DNA from: Betaproteobacteria bacterium
GTDB taxonomy: Bacteria > Pseudomonadota > Gammaproteobacteria > Burkholderiales > SG8-39
Direction of reading: 5' to 3'
Assembly: GCA_019509895.1 (NCBI GenBank)
Contig: JAEKLK010000308.1
Coordinates: 1-5,363 of the forward strand
Length of the DNA: 5,363 bases
Shown here: positions 1-5,224 of the stretch, in pieces
Position numbering within the stretch: position 1 is the stretch's first letter
Layout of the letters: the number at the start of each line of letters is the position of its first letter
Notes under the pieces: generated by a model
The model's database searches: none
The model's input: the letters and a program-made list of their open reading frames with translations, nothing else
What the model was told of the DNA's origin: nothing
Program-made: the position numbers and the translations under genes

Positions 1-399
1 GAGATTCTCTCGGTCCCGGGAAACGTCTGCGGCGGCGCGGTCATCGGTACGCCGTTCCTGCGCATGGACGGACCGGCGGTGTTCAAGTTCGCGGTGCGGG
101 TGCTCGACGAATCGGCGCGCGAGACGGTGGCCGCGGCCGGCATGAACCTCCAGGACATCGACTGGCTGATCCCGCATCAGGCGAATGTGCGCATACTGGA
201 AGCGACGGCGCGCAAGCTCGGCCTCCCGCGCGAGAAGCTGGTCGTCACCGTCGGGCATCACGGCAACACGTCCGCCGCCTCGGTGCCGCTCGCGCTCGAC
301 GAGTATGTGCGCGCCGGCCGCATCCGCGCCGGGCAGCGAGTGCTTCTGCAAGGCGTCGGTGGCGGCTTCACGTGGGGGTCCTCACTGGTCACGCTATGA
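1..399 (+). CDS. fabH: Beta-ketoacyl-ACP synthase III (FabH), 3' portion
   Basis: C-terminal 132 residues of the initiating ketoacyl synthase, which condenses acetyl-CoA with malonyl-ACP in the cytoplasm to begin fatty acid synthesis. The frame is open from base 1, so the gene begins upstream of the window. Seen directly: MDGPAVFKFAVR, then PHQANVRI with the presumed catalytic His at codon 175-177, then GHHGNTSAAS with the Asn at codon 265-267. The His-Asn distance of 30 residues equals His244-Asn274 of E. coli FabH. The C terminus GGGFTWGSSLV is typical and complete. The catalytic Cys of the family lies before the window and cannot be checked. The TGA stop overlaps the fabD ATG by four bases (ATGA), which suggests translational coupling. 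Identification is very secure; only the upstream start is unknown. Confidence 0.97.
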   Translation, partial: EILSVPGNVCGGAVIGTPFLRMDGPAVFKFAVRVLDESARETVAAAGMNLQDIDWLIPHQANVRILEATARKLGLPREKLVVTVGHHGNTSAASVPLALDEYVRAGRIRAGQRVLLQGVGGGFTWGSSLVTL

Positions 400-1325
400 A
401 GCTCGCATTCGTTTTTCCCGGCCAGGGCTCGCAGGGCGTCGGCATGCTGAAGGGCTACGACGGCCTGCCGGAGATCGCGAATATCGTCGACCAGGCGGCC
501 GGCGTGCTCGGCATCGATTTCGTGCGGCTGATGGACCACGGTCCCGCCGAGGCGCTGAACCTGACCGTGAATACGCAGCCGGCGATGGTGACCGCAGGCT
601 ATGCGGTCTACCGGGCCTGGCGCGCGCTCGGCGGGCCGGAACCCGACATCGTCGCCGGCCACAGCCTGGGCGAATACACTGCGCTCACCGCCGCAGGCGC
701 GCTCAAGTTCGGCGATGCGCTGCCGCTCGTGCGCTTCCGCGCGCAAGCGATGCAGGAGGCGGTGCCCGAAGGAAGGGGCGCGATGGCGGCGATCCTGATG
801 CTCGACGACGAGCTGGTGCGCGCCGCGTGCGCCGAGGCGGCGGGCGAAGTCCAGGCGGTCAATTTCAACGCGCCCGGGCAGGTGGTGATCGCCGGGGAGA
901 AGCAGGCGGTCGAGCGGGCGATCGAGGCGTGCAAGGCGAAAGGCGCGAAGCGCGTCATGCCGCTGCCCGTGAGCGCGCCGTTTCATTCGACGCTCATGCG
1001 GCCGGCAGCGGAAAAGCTAAAAGGGTATTTGCAGAAGCTTGAGGTGCTTACGCCCAGGATCACAGTGATCAATAACGTCGATGTCGCGGTCGTGCGCGAA
1101 CCGGCGGCGATCAAGGAGGCGCTGGTGCGCCAGGCGGCATCGCCGGTGCGCTGGATGGAGACGATCGGGAAGATGGTCGAGATGGGCGCGACGCACATCG
1201 TCGAATGCGGGCCGGGCAAGGTGCTCGCCGGCATGACCAAGCGCATCGCGCCGCAGGTGCACTCGCTCAGTCTCTCCGAGCGCGCATCGTTGGAGGCCGC
1301 GCTGCAAGCACTAAAGGGGGCGTGA
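396..1325 (+). CDS. fabD: Malonyl-CoA:ACP transacylase (FabD)
   Basis: 309 residues, the same length as E. coli FabD. It transfers malonyl from malonyl-CoA to ACP, supplying the extender unit for FabH and FabF. Visible motifs: FPGQGSQ at residues 7-13 (oxyanion loop), the nucleophile elbow GHSLGE with Ser90, the substrate-carboxylate Arg115 in FRAQAMQEAVPEG, and His197 in SAPFHS as catalytic partner of Ser90. These match E. coli Ser92, Arg117 and His201. I chose the ATG at 396 because MKLAFVFPGQGSQ is the normal family N terminus and it overlaps the fabH stop. An in-frame GTG at 372 would add eight residues that do not fit the family. No strong ribosome binding site precedes the ATG, which fits coupling to fabH translation. 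Codons around 1013-1075 are less GC-rich than the rest of the gene. Confidence 0.97.
   Translation: MKLAFVFPGQGSQGVGMLKGYDGLPEIANIVDQAAGVLGIDFVRLMDHGPAEALNLTVNTQPAMVTAGYAVYRAWRALGGPEPDIVAGHSLGEYTALTAAGALKFGDALPLVRFRAQAMQEAVPEGRGAMAAILMLDDELVRAACAEAAGEVQAVNFNAPGQVVIAGEKQAVERAIEACKAKGAKRVMPLPVSAPFHSTLMRPAAEKLKGYLQKLEVLTPRITVINNVDVAVVREPAAIKEALVRQAASPVRWMETIGKMVEMGATHIVECGPGKVLAGMTKRIAPQVHSLSLSERASLEAALQALKGA
1313..1320 (+). promoter_or_regulatory. Ribosome binding site of fabG
   Basis: AAAGGGGG lies inside the last codons of fabD, seven bases before the ATG at 1328. This spacing supports ATG 1328 over the in-frame GTG at 1322, which is only one base away from it. Confidence 0.7.
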
Positions 1326-1327
1326 GC

Positions 1328-2041
1328 ATGCTCGAGGGCAAGGTAGCGCTCGTCACCGGCGCCTCGCGCGGCATCGGTCATGCGATCGCGCGCGAGCTCG
1401 GCCGGCAGGACGCGAAGGTGATCGGCACGGCAACCAGCGCCGAAGGCGCGGCCAAGGTTCCCGGCATCGGCAAGGTGCTGAACGTGCGCGATACGGCGCA
1501 GATGGATGCGCTGGTGGCCGAGATCGACAAGGAGCACGGCGCGATCGCCATCCTCGTCAACAACGCCGGCGTCACGCGCGACAACCTGGCGCTGCGCATG
1601 AAGGACGCCGACTGGGACGAGGTGATGGAGACCAATCTGCGCGCGGTGTTCCGCCTTTCGCGCGCGGTGATGCGCGGCATGATGAAGGCGCGCTGGGGCC
1701 GCATCATCAACATCACTTCGGTGGTGGGCGTGGCCGGCAACGCCGGCCAGGCGAACTACGCGGCGGCCAAGGCGGGCGTGCTCGGCATGACGAAATCGCT
1801 CGCGCGCGAGCTCGGCGCACGCAATATCACGGTGAATTGCGTCGCGCCCGGATTCATCGATACGGACATGACGCGCGCGCTCTCCGAGGAGCAGCGCGCG
1901 GCACTCTTGACGCAGATACCGCTCGGCCGACTGGGCGAGGCCGCCGAGGTCGCCGCCGCCGTCGCCTATCTCGCATCACCCGCCGCCGGTTATGTCACAG
2001 GCAACTGCCTGCACGTAAACGGCGGCATGTACATGGCGTAA
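1328..2041 (+). CDS. fabG: 3-oxoacyl-ACP reductase (FabG)
   Basis: 237-residue short-chain dehydrogenase/reductase that uses NADPH to reduce beta-ketoacyl-ACP to beta-hydroxyacyl-ACP in each elongation round. Visible: the Rossmann motif TGASRGIG at residues 10-17, NNAG at 78-81, catalytic Ser131 in NITSVVG, and the YxxxK pair Tyr144/Lys148 in NYAAAKAG. The Ser-Tyr spacing of 13 equals E. coli Ser138/Tyr151. The C terminus HVNGGMYMA is typical of FabG rather than of a generic SDR. It is seven residues shorter than E. coli FabG (244), mostly through a shorter loop at about residues 38-50 after the cofactor-binding TATS segment; catalytic parts are intact. It begins two bases after the fabD stop, clearly in the same operon, and sits directly before acpP, whose product carries its substrate. 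Confidence 0.97.
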   Translation: MLEGKVALVTGASRGIGHAIARELGRQDAKVIGTATSAEGAAKVPGIGKVLNVRDTAQMDALVAEIDKEHGAIAILVNNAGVTRDNLALRMKDADWDEVMETNLRAVFRLSRAVMRGMMKARWGRIINITSVVGVAGNAGQANYAAAKAGVLGMTKSLARELGARNITVNCVAPGFIDTDMTRALSEEQRAALLTQIPLGRLGEAAEVAAAVAYLASPAAGYVTGNCLHVNGGMYMA

Positions 2042-2044
2042 AAT
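2016..2044 (+). promoter_or_regulatory. Possible internal sigma-70-type promoter for acpP
   Basis: TAAAAT at 2039-2044 matches the -10 consensus at five of six positions and includes the fabG stop codon. Seventeen bases upstream, TAAACG at 2016-2021 is a poor -35 (about three of six). Transcription would start near 2051, leaving a short leader with the acpP ribosome binding site. ACP is needed in much larger amounts than the enzymes around it, so an extra promoter is plausible, but the match is weak and could be chance. Confidence 0.3.
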
Positions 2045-2058
2045 ACGCGCCCCTTTTC

Positions 2059-2064
2059 GAGGAG
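2059..2064 (+). promoter_or_regulatory. Strong ribosome binding site of acpP
   Basis: GAGGAG six bases before the acpP ATG at 2071. It is one of the best Shine-Dalgarno sequences in the window, in line with the high ACP output needed. Confidence 0.8.
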
Positions 2065-2070
2065 AAGTCG

Positions 2071-2313
2071 ATGGCGGAGAACGTCGAGCAAGCGGTCAAG
2101 AAGATCATCGCCGAGCAGCTCGGCGTGAACGAGGCCGAGATCAAGAATGACAGCTCGTTTGTCGATGACCTGGGCGCTGACTCGCTGGATACGGTGGAGC
2201 TCGTGATGGCGCTCGAGGAGGAGTTCGAGACCGAGATTCCCGACGAGGAGGCCGAGAAGATCACCACCGTGCAACAGGCCATTGATTACATCAAGGCGCA
2301 CGCCAAGGCTTGA
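2071..2313 (+). CDS. acpP: Acyl carrier protein (AcpP)
   Basis: 80-residue acidic carrier protein that holds growing acyl chains as thioesters on a 4'-phosphopantetheine arm and delivers them to FabD, FabG and FabF, and also to phospholipid and lipid A enzymes. Seen: the attachment motif GADSLDTVEL with Ser38 as modification site, the acidic recognition helix that follows (EEEFETEIPDEEAEK), and the family N terminus with VKKIIAEQLGV. Length is close to E. coli AcpP (78). The ATG is set by the strong GAGGAG site upstream. It follows fabG by 29 bases and precedes fabF by 18. The TGA stop is in the same frame as fabF. Low-GC positions are few, as in the neighbours. Identification is certain. Confidence 0.98.
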   Translation: MAENVEQAVKKIIAEQLGVNEAEIKNDSSFVDDLGADSLDTVELVMALEEEFETEIPDEEAEKITTVQQAIDYIKAHAKA

Positions 2314-2331
2314 GCGTCGTCTCTTGAAGAA

Positions 2332-3570
2332 GTGAGCCGTCGCAGAGTCGTCCTCACCGGGCTCGGCATGATCAGCCCGATCGGCAACAGCGTTGCCGAG
2401 GCCTGGGCCGCCGCGCTCGCCGGCACGAACGGCATCACGCGCATCACGCGCTTCGACCCGTCGCGCCTGGCGAGCCAGATCGCCGGCGAGGTGAAGAAGT
2501 TCGACGTCGCGCCGTACATGTCGCCCAAGGAAGCGCGCCGCATGGATTTGTTCATCCATTACGGCATGGCGGCGGGGCTGCAGGCGTGGCGCGATTGCGG
2601 CCTGCAGGTGACGCCGGAGAACGCCGAGACGATCGGCGTCAATTTCGGCTCGGGCATCGGCGGCCTGCCGCTGATCGAGACGATGCACGACGAGCTGCAC
2701 AAGAACGGCCCGCGCCGCATTTCGCCGTTCTTCATCCCGGGCAGCATCATCAACATGATCGCCGGGCTGCTTTCGATCGAGATCGGCGCCAAGGGGCCGA
2801 ACCTTGCCATCGTCACGGCCTGCACCACCTCCACGCACTGCATCGGCGAGGCGATGAAGTCGATCCGTTACGGCGAGGCCGAGGTCATGATCGCGGGCGG
2901 CGCCGAGGCGGTGGTCGACGAGCTCGCAATCGGCGGCTTCGCCGCGGCGCGCGCGCTCTCGACGCGCAACGACGATCCGGCGAGCGCGAGCCGCCCGTGG
3001 GACAGGGACCGCGACGGCTTCGTGCTGGGCGAGGGCGCGGGCGCGGTGGTGCTCGAGGAATACGAGCACGCGAAGCGCCGCGGCGCCACGATCTACGCCG
3101 AGGTGCTCGGCTACGGCGTCTCCGCCGACGCGCACCACATGACGGCGCCGCCGGAAGACGGCGACGGCGGCTACCGCGCGATGCGCAACGCCATGAAGGA
3201 CGCGCAACGCGATGTGGCGGAGGTCGACTACATCAACGCGCACGGCACCTCGACGCCGCTCGGCGATATCGCCGAGACGATCGCGATCAAGCGGCTGCTT
3301 GGCGCGCGCGCGCCGAAGGTGGCGGTGAATTCCACCAAATCGATGACCGGCCACCTGCTCGGCGCCGCGGGCGCCGTCGAAGCGGTGTTTAGCGCGCTCG
3401 CACTGGGCGAGCAGGTTTCGCCGCCAACCATCAATCTGCGCACGCCGGATCCGGCGTGCGACCTCGACTACGTGCCGAACGAGGCCCGGCGGATGCCGAT
3501 CCGCGTCGCACTCTCCAACTCCTTCGGTTTCGGCGGCACCAACGGCACGCTCGTCCTCGGGCGTCCTTGA
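2332..3570 (+). CDS. fabF: Beta-ketoacyl-ACP synthase II (FabF)
   Basis: 412-residue elongating condensing enzyme (E. coli FabF 413) that joins malonyl-ACP to acyl-ACP with loss of CO2; in E. coli it also makes cis-vaccenate in a temperature-dependent way. Visible: N terminus RRVVLTGLGMISPIG, catalytic Cys164 in TACTTSTH, His304 in NAHGTSTPLGD, Lys336 and His341 in NSTKSMTGHLLGAAGA, and the C-terminal glycine-rich NSFGFGGTNG. The Cys-His-His triad matches E. coli Cys163/His303/His340 with an offset of one. The GTG at 2332 is the only usable start: the frame is closed by the acpP TGA at 2311 and the six codons between contain no start codon. The Shine-Dalgarno sequence is weak (GAAG, very close), suggesting coupling to acpP. 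FabF is preferred over FabB because of this N terminus and the position after acpP. Confidence 0.96.
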   Translation: MSRRRVVLTGLGMISPIGNSVAEAWAAALAGTNGITRITRFDPSRLASQIAGEVKKFDVAPYMSPKEARRMDLFIHYGMAAGLQAWRDCGLQVTPENAETIGVNFGSGIGGLPLIETMHDELHKNGPRRISPFFIPGSIINMIAGLLSIEIGAKGPNLAIVTACTTSTHCIGEAMKSIRYGEAEVMIAGGAEAVVDELAIGGFAAARALSTRNDDPASASRPWDRDRDGFVLGEGAGAVVLEEYEHAKRRGATIYAEVLGYGVSADAHHMTAPPEDGDGGYRAMRNAMKDAQRDVAEVDYINAHGTSTPLGDIAETIAIKRLLGARAPKVAVNSTKSMTGHLLGAAGAVEAVFSALALGEQVSPPTINLRTPDPACDLDYVPNEARRMPIRVALSNSFGFGGTNGTLVLGRP

Positions 3571-4022
3571 GCGCCTCGGTCCGCTTCCAGCTCCGATCGT
3601 CGCCCGCGCTTGCCGCCGCCCTGGTGGGCGGCCATGTCGCGGCTGCGCTCGCCGTCGTCCTGGTGCTGCGGGGCGCGGCCGGCGTAGCGCTCGCCGTCGC
3701 GTTGGTGGCCCTGGGGGCTGCCGCTGCATGGAGTCGCGCCCTCCTTGCCGCGCGTTCCTCGGTGCGCGCCATCGAGATTGGCCGGGCGGAGCCCACATTC
3801 GAGCTTGCGGGCGGTGCAAGGTTTACCGCCTCGGTGGGCAAGCGGCGCTATGTCACCCGCTACGCCGTCGCGCTGCCGCTCGGCGCGCCGCTGCGACGCA
3901 CGCTCCTGGTCACGCGCGACATGCTGGGCGCGGCGGAGTTCCGGCGCTTGCGCATCTGGGCGCTGTGGAACCGACTGCCGGCTGCTGCGGGCGGCGTGGC
4001 GGCAAAGCAACTGGCCGCCTAG
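3567..4022 (+). CDS. Small membrane protein, YgfX/CptA-like
   Basis: 151-residue predicted inner-membrane protein. Seen: a short basic N terminus (VRFQLRSSP), two hydrophobic helices at about residues 14-34 and 37-57 separated by RG, and a cytoplasmic-type remainder ending in LLVTRDMLGAAEFRRLRIW. That end resembles the C-terminal segment of E. coli YgfX/CptA (D-x-M-x-x-x-E-[WF]-R-x-L-R), and the two-helix-then-soluble plan and length (YgfX 135) also agree. Family knowledge: E. coli YgfX has been proposed as a membrane toxin acting on FtsZ/MreB and is paired with SdhE; no sdhE is visible here, so that role is not inferred. The TTG at 3567 is the best start because it overlaps the fabF stop (TTGA) and gives a protein beginning just before the conserved part; there is no clear ribosome binding site. 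The next gene is rpoE, 92 bases away. Coding is well supported, family assignment moderate. Confidence 0.8.
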   Translation: MSASVRFQLRSSPALAAALVGGHVAAALAVVLVLRGAAGVALAVALVALGAAAAWSRALLAARSSVRAIEIGRAEPTFELAGGARFTASVGKRRYVTRYAVALPLGAPLRRTLLVTRDMLGAAEFRRLRIWALWNRLPAAAGGVAAKQLAA

Positions 4023-4042
4023 GGAAACACACCGCCTGGGTT

Positions 4043-4070
4043 CGAACTATTTCATAGAGCGCGCGTCTAT
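4043..4070 (+). promoter_or_regulatory. Sigma-E-dependent promoter of rpoE
   Basis: The -35 element CGAACTA (4043-4049) and the -10 element GTCTAT (4065-4070) are separated by 15 bases. This is close to the sigma-E consensus GGAACTT - about 15 - GTCTAA, differing at the first and last -35 bases and the last -10 base. A transcript would start near 4076, about 39 bases before the rpoE ATG. Position before rpoE is what is known from E. coli rpoE P2, so autoactivation of the rpoE-rseA-rseB operon is the natural reading. No convincing separate sigma-70 promoter was seen nearby. Confidence 0.8.
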
Positions 4071-4079
4071 GGCACATAG
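4053..4079. repeat. Two overlapping inverted repeats over the rpoE promoter
   Basis: CATAGA (4053-4058) pairs with TCTATG (4066-4071) across seven bases. The core CTATG (4067-4071) pairs again with CATAG (4075-4079) across three bases. The shared middle arm covers the -10 element and the third arm the expected transcription start. It could be an operator, or coincidence helped by the required TCTA of the promoter. Confidence 0.5.
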
Positions 4080-4093
4080 GTGTTGCAGACGGG

Positions 4094-4111
4094 GTGGGGA
4101 GCCCTCGCCAC
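4094..4111 (+). promoter_or_regulatory. rpoE ribosome binding site within a possible small hairpin
   Basis: GGGGAG at 4096-4101 is the only purine-rich site before the rpoE ATG at 4115, 13 bases away, which is longer than usual. GTGG (4094-4097) can pair with CCAC (4108-4111), extended past a G-G mismatch by GA/TC, so the site could be partly hidden in the mRNA. The stem is short and its stability uncertain. Confidence 0.35.
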
Positions 4112-4114
4112 GCG

Positions 4115-4714
4115 ATGTCTGAGCGCGACGTTGACCAGCAGCTGGTCGCGCGGGCGCAGCGTGGCGACAAGCGTGCTTTCGAGTTGCTTGTCGAGAAGTA
4201 TCAGCGCAAGCTGGGCCGGCTTCTTTCGCGGTTTATCCGCGATCCGGCCGAGGTCGAAGATGTGACGCAGGAAGCGTTCATCAAGGCCTATCGCGCGCTC
4301 CCCGCATTCCGTGGCGACAGTGCTTTTTATACGTGGCTGTACCGGATTGGAATTAATACGGCCAAAAACTATCTCATGGCCATGGGTCGGCGGGCGCCGA
4401 CCTCGACCGAGGTGGAGGCCGAAGAGGCGGAAGGGTTCGAAGAGGGCGAGCAGCTGCGGGACATCAACACGCCGGAAAGCGTGCTGCTATCCAACGAGAT
4501 CGCGCAGACTGTCAATGCGACGATCGAGAAGCTGCCCGAGGAACTGAGAACAGCGATCCAGCTGCGCGAGATCGAGGGCATGAGCTACGAGGACATCGCA
4601 AGAGTGATGGACTGCCCGATCGGCACCGTGCGCTCGCGCATCTTTCGCGCGCGCGAGGCGATCGCGGAGCAGCTCCGGCCGCTGCTGGGGACGCGTAAAG
4701 ACAAGAGGTGGTAG
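4115..4714 (+). CDS. rpoE: RNA polymerase sigma-E factor (RpoE/AlgU type)
   Basis: 199-residue ECF sigma factor that directs RNA polymerase to envelope-stress promoters. Region 2 (about residues 25-92) contains DVTQEAFIKAYRAL and FRGDSAFYTWLYRI followed by NTAKNYL, nearly identical to E. coli RpoE and responsible for core binding and -10 recognition. A variable acidic linker (about 96-118) follows. Region 4 (about 135-190) has the helix-turn-helix MSYEDIARVMDCPIGTVRSR, which reads the -35 element. Start: ATG 4115 gives MSERDVDQQLVARAQRGD, matching the family; an in-frame GTG at 4094 would add seven atypical residues. Length is eight more than E. coli, mainly a C-terminal tail LLGTRKDKRW. The following rseA, an anti-sigma factor, and a sigma-E promoter in front indicate a self-activating, RseA-restrained system. 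A stretch at about 4320-4380 is AT-richer than the rest although the protein there is highly conserved. Confidence 0.97.
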   Translation: MSERDVDQQLVARAQRGDKRAFELLVEKYQRKLGRLLSRFIRDPAEVEDVTQEAFIKAYRALPAFRGDSAFYTWLYRIGINTAKNYLMAMGRRAPTSTEVEAEEAEGFEEGEQLRDINTPESVLLSNEIAQTVNATIEKLPEELRTAIQLREIEGMSYEDIARVMDCPIGTVRSRIFRAREAIAEQLRPLLGTRKDKRW

Positions 4715-4738
4715 TGCACAAAGGCAGGCGGTAGCGAC

Positions 4739-5224
4739 ATGGACGAGAAGATTTCGGCGTTGATGGATGGCGAGCTCGACGGGGCCGCGGCGGACGAGGC
4801 GTTGGCGCTCCTGCGGCGCGATGGCGAGGCGTCGGACACCTGGCGCTTGTACCACCTGATGAGCGACGCGATGCACGAGCAGCCGCTCCTTTCCGCGGGC
4901 TTCACCCGCCGCATGAGCGAGCGGCTTGCCGGCGAGCCGACCCTCATCTCCCCAGGCAGGCTGCCGGGACGTACGCCGGTGCAGCGTTTCGCGTACGCCG
5001 CCGCGGCGAGCATCGCCGCGGTGGCGTTGGTCGCCTGGCTCGCCTTTGCCCCACAGCGTCCGGCCGACGTCCCGATCGCGAAAGTCCAGCCGCCCGCCGT
5101 CTCGTTGCCGGCGCAGGCGAACGACTACCTGCTCGCGCACCAGGGCTTCTCGCCGCGCGTCTCGCTCTTGGGCATGGCGCCTTACGTGCGCACAGTCGCC
5201 GACCGCGCGGACGAGAGCAAGTGA
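4739..5224 (+). CDS. rseA: Sigma-E anti-sigma factor (RseA/MucA type)
   Basis: 161-residue single-pass inner-membrane protein expected to hold sigma-E inactive at the membrane until proteolysis frees it. N-terminal cytoplasmic domain (residues 1 to about 65) has the RseA signature: KISALMDGELD, then DTWRLYHLMSDAM. One hydrophobic helix runs from about residue 84 to 104 (alanine-rich, ending VAWLAFA), with a basic residue before it, giving N-in topology. The periplasmic tail is only about 57 residues and ends with NDYLLAHQGFSPR and MAPYVRTV, which looks like the MucA-type tail rather than the longer E. coli RseA (216 residues). The ATG lies 24 bases after rpoE with AGGCGG seven bases before it. 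The TGA stop overlaps the rseB GTG by four bases. Family assignment is secure; the protease sites cannot be placed from sequence alone. Confidence 0.93.
   Translation: MDEKISALMDGELDGAAADEALALLRRDGEASDTWRLYHLMSDAMHEQPLLSAGFTRRMSERLAGEPTLISPGRLPGRTPVQRFAYAAAASIAAVALVAWLAFAPQRPADVPIAKVQPPAVSLPAQANDYLLAHQGFSPRVSLLGMAPYVRTVADRADESK

Larger units (their letters stand above)
4023..4114. other. Intergenic gap before rpoE, no terminator seen
   Basis: The largest non-coding gap in the window (92 bases). It carries the sigma-E promoter, the overlapping inverted repeats and the rpoE leader. I see no GC-rich stem followed by a T run, so transcription from the fab genes is not obviously stopped here. Confidence 0.6.

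Noticed and set aside
372..395. Upstream GTG start for fabD
   Set aside because: It would add MGVLTGHA, which is not part of the FabD N terminus, whereas ATG 396 fits the family and the four-base overlap with fabH.
185..1042. Plus-strand frame of 285 codons overlapping fabH and fabD
   Set aside because: Arginine-rich shadow of two certain genes, with no family motif.
1058..1070. GATCAC-A-GTGATC inverted repeat in fabD
   Set aside because: Six-base arms inside a conserved coding segment far from any gene start; no second copy or promoter nearby.
3301..3314. Perfect 14-base GC palindrome
   Set aside because: Alternating GC repeat inside fabF coding for Gly-Ala-Arg-Ala; expected by chance at this base composition and not accompanied by a T run or regulatory context.
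1990..3819. Long minus-strand open frame of 609 codons
   Set aside because: It lies antisense to acpP, fabF and part of the YgfX-like gene. Its product is Arg/Ala/His-rich low-complexity sequence with no recognisable domain, as expected from the complement of GC-rich codons.
4037..4050. GGGTTCGAAC, like the T-arm of a tRNA
   Set aside because: The stem after it does not complement the stem before it, and no acceptor, anticodon or D arm is present. The sequence is better explained as the sigma-E -35 region.
4325..4332. TTTTATAC, -10-like sequence inside rpoE
   Set aside because: No acceptable -35 partner at the right distance, and the codons encode conserved sigma region 2 residues.
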